Source: Sphingopyxis sp. (GTDB lineage: Bacteria > Pseudomonadota > Alphaproteobacteria > Sphingomonadales > Sphingomonadaceae). From it: a stretch of 43,921 bases of DNA. Of the stretch, positions 23,274-32,047 are shown piece by piece. The stretch spans positions 1 through 43,921 of the forward strand of contig JASBSJ010000046.1 in NCBI GenBank assembly GCA_030148985.1, read 5' to 3'. Position numbers and translations under genes: made by a program. Each line of letters begins with the position of its first letter. Within the stretch, counting starts at the first letter, position 1. Under the pieces are notes generated by a model that was given only the letters and a program-made list of their open reading frames with translations, was not told where the DNA came from and ran no database searches.

Positions 23274-24194
23274 CTAACGCAGCCGCTTCGCGCCGCTGAC
23301 CGGCACCTCGTGCCCCTCCGCCCGGGTCCGCGCGACCAGATCGGCGAGCGGTTCGGCGCGCACGTCCTTCCAATGCTCGCTGGCATGAACGATCGTCGCC
23401 GCGTCGGCCATGATTCCGACATGGCCGGGGAAAAAGACGAGGTCGCCGCGCGCAAGCTGGGCGGGATCGACATCCTTGTCGGCGCCGAGTGCGGCGAGTT
23501 GCAGGTCGGTGTCGCGCGGCAGCTGGATTCCCGCCGCAGCCCAGACGAGCTGGACCAGCCCCGAACAGTCGATCCCCTTGGTGGTGCGGCCACCCCACAC
23601 ATAAGGCGTGCCGATCATCTCCTCGGCCAGTCCCGCCGGATCGTTCTCGGTCGTGCCGACCTCGGTAAGAGCGGCGAGCGGCAGATAGCCGTGCGCGGTC
23701 GCCAGCCATTCGCCTTCCGCCTCGCCCATCACCAGCGCACCGCGCGGCAGCACGCCGGGGCCGCCGCTCGCAGCATCGGGGGCGTTGTGGAGCATGGCTT
23801 CGACCATCTGCACGCGGTGCGTCGGTGCGATTGGCGCGCCGAGCGCTTCGGCGGCGAGATAGCCGACATAATGGTCGGCCAGGCAATAGCCCCATGCCCA
23901 GCCGCCAGTCAGGTCGAGCAGCGCAAAGCCCTCGCCGAACAGCAATTCGCTCGTCTGTTCGGCGTCGAGCGACGGCGACGCGCGCAGCGCGGCGGCAGGC
24001 AGCAAGCCGCTCCGCATCATCGGCGCCGCATAATGCGGGGCGAAATAGGTGCCGGCGACCGCAATATCGGCGAGGTCGGGACGGATCGCGACGATCCGCG
24101 GATCGAACGCCTGCGACGTCCCCGTCAGGCCAAAGCGATCGCGGCCCGCGCCGACGGTGCCGGGGCGTCCCATCCGCACGCGGCTTGCCGCCAT
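23274..24194 (-). CDS. NlpC/P60 family peptidoglycan hydrolase
   Basis: A protein of about 306 aa. The C-terminal NlpC/P60 peptidase domain (about residues 170-295) has the catalytic Cys in GRTTKGIDCSGLVQLVWAAAG, the His in FFPGHVGIMADAATIVHAS and the conserved TPYVWGG that leads into it. The N-terminal 150 residues hold two SH3-like segments (TSELLFGEGFALLDLTGGWA and ADHYVGYLAAEAL). Such enzymes cut gamma-D-Glu-mDAP links in peptidoglycan stems. There is no signal peptide, so it could recycle muropeptides in the cytoplasm. The ATG at 24194 is favoured; an upstream ATG at 24260 would add 22 residues of poor quality. Confidence 0.88.
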   Translation of the reverse strand: MAASRVRMGRPGTVGAGRDRFGLTGTSQAFDPRIVAIRPDLADIAVAGTYFAPHYAAPMMRSGLLPAAALRASPSLDAEQTSELLFGEGFALLDLTGGWAWGYCLADHYVGYLAAEALGAPIAPTHRVQMVEAMLHNAPDAASGGPGVLPRGALVMGEAEGEWLATAHGYLPLAALTEVGTTENDPAGLAEEMIGTPYVWGGRTTKGIDCSGLVQLVWAAAGIQLPRDTDLQLAALGADKDVDPAQLARGDLVFFPGHVGIMADAATIVHASEHWKDVRAEPLADLVARTRAEGHEVPVSGAKRLR

Positions 24195-24293
24195 ATTGTC
24201 ACCGCTCTCTGCTGTCACGTGCCGTCCTGTTGAATCCGAAGGTCCGCAGGGCGCGGACAATCGCGGGCCATTAGACTAGCGGGAGAGGCTTTA

Positions 24294-25697
24294 TCAAGTC
24301 TTGCCGCGGCGGTTGTAACGCGTCTGCAGCATCGCCCACGCGGCGCGCAGCCCCAGTGCCGCGCCGCCCTTTGAACGGCCGGGCTTCGCCGAAGGCCGCC
24401 AGGCGAAGGTGTCGATATGCGCCCACGCCGTCCCGTCGGGAACAAAGCGCTTCAGGAACAGGGCCGCGGTGATCGCTCCTGCGAAGGGCGAGCTGCCCGC
24501 ATTGCCCAGGTCGGCGATGTCGGTTTCGAGGAGGTCGGCATAGCCGTCCCACAGCGGCATCCGCCACAGCGGATCGTCGCGCTCGACCCCGCCCGTCAGC
24601 ATCGCGTCGGCGAGCGCATCGTCATTGGCGAACAGCGGCGGCAGGTCCGGGCCGAGCGCCACGCGCGCCGCACCCGTCAGCGTCGCGAAATCGACGATCA
24701 GTTCGGGTTCCGACTCCGCTGCCTTTGCCAGCGCGTCACCGAGCACCAGCCGCCCCTCGGCGTCGGTGTTGCCGATTTCGACGGTCAGGCCTTTCCGGCT
24801 TTTCAGCACGTCGCCGGGGCGAAAGGCGTCGGACGAAATCGCGTTTTCGGCCGCCGCGACCAGGCAGTGCAGCCGCACGGGCAGCCCGCTCGCCATCACC
24901 AGTTCGGCGAGCGCCAGCACATGCGCGGCGCCGCCCATATCCTTTTTCATCAGCCGCATTCCCGCCGCGGGCTTGATGTCGAGCCCGCCGCTGTCGAAGC
25001 TGATCCCCTTGCCGACGAGCGCGATGCGCGGGTGATCCTCCTTGCCCCACTCGATCTCGATCAGCCGCGGCGCGTGGTGCTTGGCGGCGGCACGCCCGAC
25101 CGCATGGATCATCGGATAACCCTGTTCGAGCGCTTCGCCTTTGGTGACGGTCAGCTTGCCGCCATGCGCCTTGGCGATGCGCTCGGCGGCCTTTTCGATC
25201 GCTGCCGGGCCCATGTCGGCGGCGGGCGTGTTGACAAGGTCGCGCACGAGCGCGACCGCGCGCGCCTCGGCGACCATCGGGGCGATTGCGGCTACGTCCG
25301 TTGTGAGCAGGACGCGCGGCCCCTTTGCGGGTGCTTTCGATTTATAGGCATCGAAGCGATATTGCGCGCTCATCCAGCCGAACATTGCCTTGCCGGGTTG
25401 CCGGCCCTCGACGCGGTAGCGGCCTTCGGGCAGGATCTGGCCCAGCTTGGCGAGGCACCATGCCGACAGGCTTTCGACATCGGCCACCGTCGTGACGACC
25501 GACCATTTGTCGGGATCGTCGCCCGGCAGGATGGCGTGGACATAGGCATCGGGCTTGAAACCGACCGCGGCCAAATGCGCGCGTTCGCGCGCGCTGCGCC
25601 CCTTCAGCCATTCGTCATAGCCCTTTTTGTCGACGAGATGGATCGGGCGGGCGTCCTGCCCCTTGTCGGGCTGGATCAGGTCGGAATAGTCGGTCAT
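24294..25697 (-). CDS. Leucyl aminopeptidase family protein (M17)
   Basis: A 467-aa M17 metallo-aminopeptidase of the cytoplasm. The catalytic domain shows the two metal sites: VGKGISFDSGGLDIKP (Lys and Asp ligands), MKKDMGGAAHVLALA, and the family signature NTDAEGRLVLGDAL (Asp and Glu ligands, catalytic Arg). The N-terminal domain (VDKKGYDEWLKGRSARERAH) is a divergent macro-like domain. It removes N-terminal residues from peptides; the specificity is not certain from sequence. It precedes the NlpC/P60 gene on the same strand. Coupled peptide and cell-wall peptide turnover is a reasonable inference. Confidence 0.93.
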   Translation of the reverse strand: MTDYSDLIQPDKGQDARPIHLVDKKGYDEWLKGRSARERAHLAAVGFKPDAYVHAILPGDDPDKWSVVTTVADVESLSAWCLAKLGQILPEGRYRVEGRQPGKAMFGWMSAQYRFDAYKSKAPAKGPRVLLTTDVAAIAPMVAEARAVALVRDLVNTPAADMGPAAIEKAAERIAKAHGGKLTVTKGEALEQGYPMIHAVGRAAAKHHAPRLIEIEWGKEDHPRIALVGKGISFDSGGLDIKPAAGMRLMKKDMGGAAHVLALAELVMASGLPVRLHCLVAAAENAISSDAFRPGDVLKSRKGLTVEIGNTDAEGRLVLGDALAKAAESEPELIVDFATLTGAARVALGPDLPPLFANDDALADAMLTGGVERDDPLWRMPLWDGYADLLETDIADLGNAGSSPFAGAITAALFLKRFVPDGTAWAHIDTFAWRPSAKPGRSKGGAALGLRAAWAMLQTRYNRRGKT

Positions 25698-25752
25698 GCG
25701 CGCCGTGCTAGGCCGCTCGGGATATTTTGTCGATTCCCGGCGTTATGCCTGC

Positions 25753-26586
25753 ATGACGAACCCAAGACTCTGGCGAAACGCCGTTCCCTTGCTTGCCGGT
25801 GCGCTGCTGCTGGCGGGCTGTTCCGAAGACAAGCCGACGCAGGCCGAAAAGGCGGCGGCTGCCGCCGTTCGCGGTGCGCCGCCGGAGGCTGCGGCCGACG
25901 AAGCGGCCAAAAACGCACCGGCATCGAACGTCAGCGAAAGCAGCGACCTGATCGAGTTCACCTATAGCTATCCCGCCGACGCCGCACGTATTCCCGAACT
26001 GGCAAAGGCGCTCGATAGCGACCGTGCGGCCAAGCGCGCGGCGGTGGTTGCGGCGGCGGAACGCGACAAGGCCGCAGCCGAAAAGAACGCCTACCCCTAT
26101 CGCCCGCACAGCCATCGCCAGACCTGGCAGCGCGTCACCGATACACCGCGCTTCCTCAGCCTGTCGGCCGAAATCGATACCTATTCGGGCGGCGCGCACG
26201 GAATGGAGGTGTTCGATACGTTGCTCTGGGACCGCAATCGGCGCAAGCGGATGAACCCGCTCGACTTGTTCGAAAGCAGCACCGCCTTCGACGCGGCGAT
26301 CCGCGACGGCTTTTGCGCGGGGATCAAGCGCGCGAAAGCCGCAAAGGGCGTCACGGCCGATGAAGAACCCGACAGTCCCTTTGCCAAATGTCCGCCGGCG
26401 TCGGCGCAGACAGTGTGGATAGGCTCGTCCGACGGACGCTATCTCGATCGCCTGACGATCGCGATCGCCCCTTATGAAGTCGGCCCTTATGCCGAGGGCA
26501 GCTATCGCATCAACGTGCCGATGACCGGCGCGGTCGCGCGCGTCGTCAAGGACGAATTTGCGCGCGATGTGCTCCCCGTCAATTAG
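25753..26586 (+). CDS. DUF3298/RsiV-like domain lipoprotein
   Basis: A 277-aa lipoprotein with signal NAVPLLAGALLLAGC (lipobox LAGC) and an Ala/Glu-rich linker. The body has EFTYSYPADAARIPELAKAL, FLSLSAEIDTYSGGAHGMEV (typical of DUF4163/DUF3298: S....YTGGAHG) and TIAIAPYEVGPYAEGSYRIN. This pair of domains also occurs in RsiV anti-sigma factors and in polysaccharide deacetylase PdaC of Bacillus. The role here is unknown. The ATG at 25753 gives the lipoprotein signal directly; an upstream ATG has no support. It is divergent from the aminopeptidase. Confidence 0.85.
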   Translation: MTNPRLWRNAVPLLAGALLLAGCSEDKPTQAEKAAAAAVRGAPPEAAADEAAKNAPASNVSESSDLIEFTYSYPADAARIPELAKALDSDRAAKRAAVVAAAERDKAAAEKNAYPYRPHSHRQTWQRVTDTPRFLSLSAEIDTYSGGAHGMEVFDTLLWDRNRRKRMNPLDLFESSTAFDAAIRDGFCAGIKRAKAAKGVTADEEPDSPFAKCPPASAQTVWIGSSDGRYLDRLTIAIAPYEVGPYAEGSYRINVPMTGAVARVVKDEFARDVLPVN

Positions 26587-26609
26587 GCTCATCGATCAAG
26601 GATAATGTC

Positions 26610-27545
26610 ATGGCTAAGCAACCGAAGGCCGGAAAAGTCGGCGAAAGCGAGAAGGAAAAGAAGGGGAAACGCAGCGCCGCGGCCAAGCTGCGCCGCAAGG
26701 TGGGCTCCGCCAAGACGATCAAGACGCCGCCGTCGGACCGCGAAGCCGATCTCGACCGCGCGCCCAAATGGGAGCCGCGCTATCCGGGGTCGGGGCGCCT
26801 TGATGGCAAGGTCGCGATCGTGACCGGCGGCGACAGCGGGATCGGCCGGGCTGTCTGCGCGCTGTTTGCACGCGAAGGCGCGGACATTGCGATCGTCTAT
26901 CTGGATAATAAGGCGGATGCCGTGGAGACGGCGGCAATCGTCGAGCGCGAGGGGCGCCGCGCGATTACGATCAAGGCCGATGTGGGCAAGGTCAAGGCGG
27001 GCGAGACAATCGTCGCGCAGACGGTCAAGGCGTTCGGCCGCCTCGACATCCTCGTCAACAATGCGGGCGAACAGCATCCGGCCGAAGATATTCGCGACAT
27101 CAGCGCCGCACAGCTCGAACGCACCTTTGCCACCAATATTTTCGGCATGTTCTATCTGGTGCAGGCGGCGTTGCCGCATCTTGGCAAGGGCGCGGCGATC
27201 GTCAATTGCACCAGCGTCACCATGTATCAAGGGTCGGGCGGCCTGCTCGACTATAGCGCGACCAAGGGCGCGATCACGGCCTTTACCCGTTCACTCAGCG
27301 AAAATCTGATCGATAAGGGCATTCGGGTGAACGCGGTCGCGCCGGGGCCGATCTGGACTCCCCTCAATCCGCGCGGCGGCGCTCCGGCGGAAAAGGTCGC
27401 GACCTTCGGCGAATCGACGCCGATGAAACGGCCGGGCGAACCCAATGAGGTCGCGCCCTGCTTCCTGTTCCTGGCCTGCGACGACAGCAGCTATATGTCG
27501 GGCCAGGTGTTGCATCCCAATGGCGGCACGATCGTTAATGGATAG
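26610..27545 (+). CDS. SDR family oxidoreductase (YghA/YhdF type)
   Basis: A 311-aa short-chain dehydrogenase. The cofactor motif is AIVTGGDSGIGRAVC, then LVNNAGEQHPAED and the catalytic Tyr/Lys in GGLLDYSATKGAITAF with the Ser in INCTSVTMY-type context (VNCTSVTMYQ). C-terminal RVNAVAPGPIWTPL and SYMSGQVLHPNGGTIVNG fit the classic subfamily used in general stress, such as YghA of E. coli. An extra N-terminal arm of about 45 residues is very lysine-rich (EKEKKGKRSAAAKLRRKVG). The substrate is unknown. DUF3008 gene follows in the same orientation 23 bp later. Confidence 0.92.
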   Translation: MAKQPKAGKVGESEKEKKGKRSAAAKLRRKVGSAKTIKTPPSDREADLDRAPKWEPRYPGSGRLDGKVAIVTGGDSGIGRAVCALFAREGADIAIVYLDNKADAVETAAIVEREGRRAITIKADVGKVKAGETIVAQTVKAFGRLDILVNNAGEQHPAEDIRDISAAQLERTFATNIFGMFYLVQAALPHLGKGAAIVNCTSVTMYQGSGGLLDYSATKGAITAFTRSLSENLIDKGIRVNAVAPGPIWTPLNPRGGAPAEKVATFGESTPMKRPGEPNEVAPCFLFLACDDSSYMSGQVLHPNGGTIVNG

Positions 27546-27568
27546 CGGGGCGGCAAAGGAGAAATACC

Positions 27569-27751
27569 GTGCCAGCCAAATCCAAAGCCCAGCAAAAAGC
27601 CGCCGGTGCCGCGCTCAGCGCCAAGCGCGGCGACACGCCCAGGTCGGAACTCAAAGGCGCATCGAAAGAGATGGCCGACAGCATGACCGAGAAACAGCTC
27701 GAGGATTTCGCCAAGGGCTCGACCAAAGGCAAGCCCGAGCATGTCGATTGA
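27569..27751 (+). CDS. DUF3008 family small basic protein
   Basis: A 60-aa protein of the DUF3008 family: MPAKSKAQQKAAGAALSAKR, then GDTPRSELKGASKEMADSMT and EKQLEDFAKGSTKGKP. Such proteins are common stress-associated small basic proteins with unknown biochemistry. It starts with GTG, 5 bases after AAAGGAGAAATACC where AAAGGAG is the ribosome binding site. It shares the transcript with the SDR gene. The similarity of its basic N-terminus to the lysine-rich arm of the SDR is noted as a finding. Confidence 0.87.
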   Translation: MPAKSKAQQKAAGAALSAKRGDTPRSELKGASKEMADSMTEKQLEDFAKGSTKGKPEHVD

Positions 27752-27772
27752 CGGCGAGCGAATCCCAACTTC

Positions 27773-27944
27773 ACTCACCCTCCCTCTTGATGGGGGAGGC
27801 AGCGAGACTTGCGAACTTGTTCGCTAGTCGCAGCGGTGGGGGTGCGGCCTTCGGCCCGACGCGATCGTGCAAGGACGCACCGTCACCCCCGCCTAGCGCC
27901 TACGGCGCAAGGCTTCATATCCTTCCCCCATCGAGGGGAAGGTA
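27773..27944. repeat. Palindromic repeat family D, copy 2 (inverted)
   Basis: Begins CCCTCCCTCTTGATGGGGGA and ends CCTTCCCCCATCGAGGGGAA, with GCGAACTTGTTCGCTAGTCG inside. This is the reverse orientation of 20425-20600. It fills the gap between convergent DUF3008 and monooxygenase genes. Confidence 0.8.
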
Positions 27945-27948
27945 CATG

Positions 27949-29460
27949 TTATTCCGCGGCTTCGAGTTCGGTTGGCGCCGGGACCGCCTTCGCCTTCGCA
28001 TTGGTGAAGGTCAGCACGCCGTCGTCGATCGCGCCGGTGCGCATGTCGATGCGGTCCTGGAGGTAATTCTGGCTGAGCCGCCACGGCAGCGACGCGGTGC
28101 TCTTGGGCATGATGTGCAGCGAGCGCTGGATATAGCCCGAGGAGAAATCGAAGACATTTTCCTCTTCGAGGCTCGACGGATCGGCGAGCACCGGCGTTGC
28201 GACGAGCGTGTTCGTCGCCTTCATATGGTTGAGCACGCGGCAAACATATTCGGACACGATGTCGGCGCGCAGCGTCCAGCTGGCGTTGAGATAGCCGAAC
28301 ACCGCCGAAAAATTCGGGACGTTCGAGAACATGCACGCCTTGTAATAGAAATGCTCGTGCCAATCGATGCGCTCGCCATCGACGCGCACCGGGATCTTGC
28401 CGGCGACCGCCAGCTTGAGCCCGGTTGCGGTGATGATGATGTCGGCATCGAGATGTTTGCCCGATTTGAGCTGGATGCCGTTCGCGTCGAACCGCTCGAT
28501 ATGGTCGGTGACGACCGACGCCTTGCCCGCCTTCATCGCTTCGAAGAAGTCGGCATCGGGGACGAGGCACAGCCGCTGGTCCCACGGATTGTAGGGCGGG
28601 GTGAAAGCCTTTTCGTCATAATGGTCACCCAGGCTGGCCTTCAGCTTGTTGGTGAGGAACTCCTTGACCTTCTCGGGCTTTTCGCGCGCGCGGCGGAAGG
28701 CGATGTCCTGAAGCCGGACATTCTTGAAGCGCGTGATCTTGTACGCGAGTTTTTCGGGCAGGATCTTGCGGAGGAAATTGGCGAAGCCGTCCTTCGCCGG
28801 GCGGATGAAATACCAGGTCGGCGTGCGCTGTAGCATCGTGACATGCGCCGCCTCCTGCATCGACGGAACGATCGTCACCGCGGTGGCGCCCGATCCGATC
28901 ACGACGACCTTTTTGTCCTTATAGTCGAGGTCTTTCGGCCAGAATTGCGGGTGGACGATCTGGCCCTTGAAATCCTCGCGGCCCGCGAAATTTGCGTCGA
29001 ACGGCTCGTCATAATCATAATAGCCCGCGCCGAGATAAAGCCAGCGCGCGGTCGTCGTCGAGGTCCGGCCTTCGCCGTCCTCCATCGTCACCGTCCAGCG
29101 CGCGGCGGCACTGTCCCAGTCGGCGCCGACGACCTTGCGGTCGAAGCGGATGCGCTCGCGGATATGGCGTTCGTCGACGATGCGGTTCAGATAATCGAGG
29201 ATCGCCGGACCGTCGGCGATCGACTTTTCATGCTTCCACGGCTCGAAGATAAAGCCCAGCGTGTGCATGTCGCTGTCCGAGCGGATGCCGGGATAGCGGA
29301 ACAGATCCCAGGTGCCGCCCAGCTGCGCGCGGCGTTCGACGAGCGCGAAGCTGCGGTCGGGGCAGTGCATCTGAAGGTGCACCGCCATGCCGATGCCCGA
29401 AATGCCCGCGCCGACGATCAGCACATCCTGATCCACGGGGCTCGCCGTGTTCACCATCAT
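27949..29460 (-). CDS. Flavin-containing Baeyer-Villiger-type monooxygenase
   Basis: A 503-aa class B flavoprotein. FAD motif: DVLIVGAGISGIGMAVHL. NADPH motif: KKVVVIGSGATAVTIVPSM. The family fingerprint FxGxxxHxxxWP is exact: FKGQIVHPQFWP. A further ATG motif is IIITATGLKLAVAG. It would insert one oxygen atom into ketones or oxidise heteroatoms, using NADPH and O2 in the cytoplasm. The natural substrate is unknown; relatives degrade alkyl ketones and steroids. The start MMVNTASP follows GGGAGATGAC. A short palindrome TTGCATTTTGCAA lies about 43 bp upstream. Confidence 0.93.
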   Translation of the reverse strand: MMVNTASPVDQDVLIVGAGISGIGMAVHLQMHCPDRSFALVERRAQLGGTWDLFRYPGIRSDSDMHTLGFIFEPWKHEKSIADGPAILDYLNRIVDERHIRERIRFDRKVVGADWDSAAARWTVTMEDGEGRTSTTTARWLYLGAGYYDYDEPFDANFAGREDFKGQIVHPQFWPKDLDYKDKKVVVIGSGATAVTIVPSMQEAAHVTMLQRTPTWYFIRPAKDGFANFLRKILPEKLAYKITRFKNVRLQDIAFRRAREKPEKVKEFLTNKLKASLGDHYDEKAFTPPYNPWDQRLCLVPDADFFEAMKAGKASVVTDHIERFDANGIQLKSGKHLDADIIITATGLKLAVAGKIPVRVDGERIDWHEHFYYKACMFSNVPNFSAVFGYLNASWTLRADIVSEYVCRVLNHMKATNTLVATPVLADPSSLEEENVFDFSSGYIQRSLHIMPKSTASLPWRLSQNYLQDRIDMRTGAIDDGVLTFTNAKAKAVPAPTELEAAE

Positions 29461-29502
29461 GTCATCTCCCAGTCGTCTTATGCGCTCAGCTTACGCACCG
29501 CG

Positions 29503-29515
29503 TTGCATTTTGCAA
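29503..29515. promoter_or_regulatory. Short palindrome in the monooxygenase/NUDIX divergent region
   Basis: TTGCA-TTT-TGCAA in the 190-bp gap between divergent genes, 43-55 bp upstream of the monooxygenase start. Possible operator. No regulator gene is adjacent. Confidence 0.3.
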
Positions 29516-29653
29516 TCGAATTGACGTTTACGGAAACCGCGGCGAGTGGGTGCGGCGATGCTTGTAGCTGTCACAAAAATGTCATAGGCGCGAAACCCTT
29601 CTGTCATCGTTCGGCCGCCCGGCCGCGCTAACCTCTGGAAAGGATGGAGCCTT

Positions 29654-30778
29654 ATGCGTCAAATCGCCGTCCTTCCCTATCGATTCGGCGGCCCGGCGCA
29701 GGACGGGCCGACCGAAATCCTGCTGATTACTTCGCGCGAGACGAAGCGCTGGGTCATTCCCAAGGGCAATCCGCTGAACGGAATGGAGCGCCACGCCGCC
29801 GCGGCGGTCGAGGCCGAAGAGGAGGCGGGGGTGATCGGCGCCGTCTGTCCGACACCGATCGGCAGTTACGAATATCGCAAGCGCCGCGCGAACGGCGCGT
29901 CGATCATGTATCACGTCGAAGTCTTTCCGCTCGCGGTGACGAACGAACTCGACGAGTGGAAGGAAATGGACGAGCGCGAGCGCCGGTGGTTCGCCTTTGA
30001 TGATGCGGCGGCCGCGGTCGACGAGGCCGATCTGCAGGCGCTGATCCGGTCCTTTGGCGACGGCGGCTTTCGCGCCGTCGCGCAGCCGCGCGGCGCGATC
30101 CAGACTATTGACGAGAAGACAGGGGTAAGCCGGATGTTCGCATGGTTTCAGCGTCTGCTGCCGCGGCAGGGCAATTTTTTCGAATTGTTCGAAAGCCATG
30201 CGGCAACGCTGGTCGCGGGCGCCAACGCGCTGTCGCGCATGTTGCAGGGCGGCGACGGCATGGCCGACCATGTGCGCGAGATTATCGAGCGCGAGCATGA
30301 CGCCGACGCGATCACGCGCGAAGTGCTCCAGACCGTCCGCCGCACCTTCCTGACGCCGTTCGACCGCAGCGCGATCACCGACCTGATCGCCTCGATGGAC
30401 GATGCGATCGACGAGATGCAGAAGACCGCGGGCGCGGTCGACCTGTACGACGTCACCGAATTCGAGCCCGAGATGCGCGACATTGCCGGGATCATCGTCG
30501 ACGCGGCGCGCCTGACGGCGGAAGCGCTGCCGTTGCTCCGCAACATCGGCGCCAATGGGCCGCGGCTCCACGAGCTCACCGAGCGGCTCGTGCGGATGGA
30601 GGGCCATGCCGACGAAATTCACGCATCGGGCCTGAAGCGGCTGTTCCGCGAGCATGGCGAGGCGAACCCGACGCGCTTCCTGATCGCGCGCGAGCTGTTC
30701 CGCCACCTCGAGCGCGTGACCGACAGTTTCGAGGATGTCGCGAACGAAATCGACGGCCTGGTCATCGACCACGCTTAG
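29654..30778 (+). CDS. NUDIX hydrolase fused to DUF47 (PhoU-like) domain
   Basis: One uninterrupted 374-aa frame joins two proteins that are normally separate. Residues 1-145 are a NUDIX hydrolase of the DIPP-like type: RWVIPKGNPLNGMERHAAAA and VEAEEEAGVIGAV form the Nudix helix (Glu52 and Glu54-56 supply the metal site; Val52-type change of the usual Arg is visible). Such enzymes cut diphosphoinositol or dinucleoside polyphosphates. Residues 161-374 (MFAWFQRLLPRQGNFFELFE onward) are a complete DUF47 protein, a PhoU-like partner of PiT transporters. The junction falls exactly at a Met, with AGGGG 8 bases before its ATG (30134), so a separate DUF47 product could also be made. The PiT gene follows 15 bp later. 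Confidence 0.88.
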   Translation: MRQIAVLPYRFGGPAQDGPTEILLITSRETKRWVIPKGNPLNGMERHAAAAVEAEEEAGVIGAVCPTPIGSYEYRKRRANGASIMYHVEVFPLAVTNELDEWKEMDERERRWFAFDDAAAAVDEADLQALIRSFGDGGFRAVAQPRGAIQTIDEKTGVSRMFAWFQRLLPRQGNFFELFESHAATLVAGANALSRMLQGGDGMADHVREIIEREHDADAITREVLQTVRRTFLTPFDRSAITDLIASMDDAIDEMQKTAGAVDLYDVTEFEPEMRDIAGIIVDAARLTAEALPLLRNIGANGPRLHELTERLVRMEGHADEIHASGLKRLFREHGEANPTRFLIARELFRHLERVTDSFEDVANEIDGLVIDHA

Positions 30779-30793
30779 GCGGGGCGCCATTCC

Positions 30794-31807
30794 ATGCACG
30801 AACTCGCTTTCCCGCTCCTCGTCGGCCTCGTCATCCTTGCGCTGGCGTTCGATTTCCTGAACGGGCTGCACGACGCGGCGAACAGCATCGCGACGGTTGT
30901 CGCGACGCGGTTGCTGCGCCCGGTGCAGGCGGTGGTGTTCGCGGCGTTTTTCAACTTCGCCGCCTATTTTCTGAGTCTCGCCTTCCCGGCGCTGCACAAG
31001 GTTGCCGAGACGATCGGCGCGGGATTGATCGACAAGGATCTGGTGACCCCGGCGGTCGTGTTCGGCGCGCTGGTCGGCGCGATGTTCTGGAACGTCGTGA
31101 CCTGGCTGAAGGGCATTCCGTCCTCGTCGAGCCATGCGCTCGTCGGCGGCATCGTTGGCGCGGGCGTCGCCCATGCAGGGTTCGAGGGGACTCAGTGGAG
31201 CGGGCTCAACAAGACGGTCATTGCGATCTTTCTGTCGCCGATGCTCGGCATGTTCCTCGCGATGCTGGTGATGCTCGCCAGCAGCTGGGCGCTGCACCGC
31301 GCGACAGCCAAATTCGCCGAATCGACCTTTCGGACCCTGCACCTCTTTTCGTCCGCCGCCTATTCGCTGAGCCATGGGCTCAATGATGCGCAGAAGACGA
31401 TGGGGATCATCGCGGTGCTGCTGTACTCGACCGGCTATCTGTCGGGCGAGTTCCATGTGCCGCACTGGGTCGCATTTTCCTGTTATATCGCGATCGCGCT
31501 CGGCACGCTGTCGGGCGGGTGGAAGATCATCGAGACGATGGGCGGCCGCATCACCAAATTGTCGCATCATCAGGGCTTTGCCGCCTCCACCGGCGGGTCG
31601 ATCATGGTGTTCACCGCCAGCCTGCTCGGCATCCCGGTATCGACGACGCACACGATTACCGGCAGCATCATAGGCGCCGGCGTCGCACGGCGGACGAGCG
31701 CGGTGCGCTGGGGCGTCGCGGGCAATGTCATTGCGGCGTGGTTCATCACCATTCCCGCCAGCGCGGCGGTGGCGGCGCTGTTCTATGCGCTGACGCGGCT
31801 GTTTTAA
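30794..31807 (+). CDS. pitA: Inorganic phosphate transporter (PiT family)
   Basis: A 337-aa PiT-family permease with about nine to ten membrane helices. The two family repeats are seen: FDFLNGLHDAANSIATVVAT near the N-terminus and SHGLNDAQKTMGIIAVLLYS in the C-terminal half, both with the GxNDxA signature. Other conserved parts are GIPSSSSHALVGGIVGAG and GIPVSTTHTITGSIIGAG. It imports phosphate, probably as a metal-phosphate complex, with protons or Na+. Placement directly after a DUF47/PhoU-like domain is the usual arrangement, and DUF47 is thought to modulate the transporter. Confidence 0.96.
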   Translation: MHELAFPLLVGLVILALAFDFLNGLHDAANSIATVVATRLLRPVQAVVFAAFFNFAAYFLSLAFPALHKVAETIGAGLIDKDLVTPAVVFGALVGAMFWNVVTWLKGIPSSSSHALVGGIVGAGVAHAGFEGTQWSGLNKTVIAIFLSPMLGMFLAMLVMLASSWALHRATAKFAESTFRTLHLFSSAAYSLSHGLNDAQKTMGIIAVLLYSTGYLSGEFHVPHWVAFSCYIAIALGTLSGGWKIIETMGGRITKLSHHQGFAASTGGSIMVFTASLLGIPVSTTHTITGSIIGAGVARRTSAVRWGVAGNVIAAWFITIPASAAVAALFYALTRLF

Positions 31808-31835
31808 GAATGGAATGGCCGCGGCGAAAGCGGCG

Positions 31836-31968
31836 GAAATCCGCCTAACTTCACTCGCAAATCGCGTTTTGCATTGCTGTCCAGCAGGTCCGGGATGACG
31901 AAGGGAAAGAAAGTCTGATTCTCGGAAAGTCGCAGAAAACTGCGTAACTTTACTCGCAAATCGCTGTT
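31836..31968. repeat. Degenerate direct repeat pair
   Basis: TAACTTCACTCGCAAATCGC (from about 31856) recurs as TAACTTTACTCGCAAATCGC (from about 31944), preceded in both cases by AAATCCGCC/AAAACTGCG-like sequence. They lie in the gap between convergent pitA and rimO. The centre holds CCAGCAGGTCCGGGATGACG. No gene is supported here. Confidence 0.6.
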
Positions 31969-32047
31969 CAGGGGCGCGGGTGATGACCATCCCGCAAGGC
32001 TATGTGACCCGCGCCGTGTAGGACAGCGATTTTCGGCTGAACCGGGT

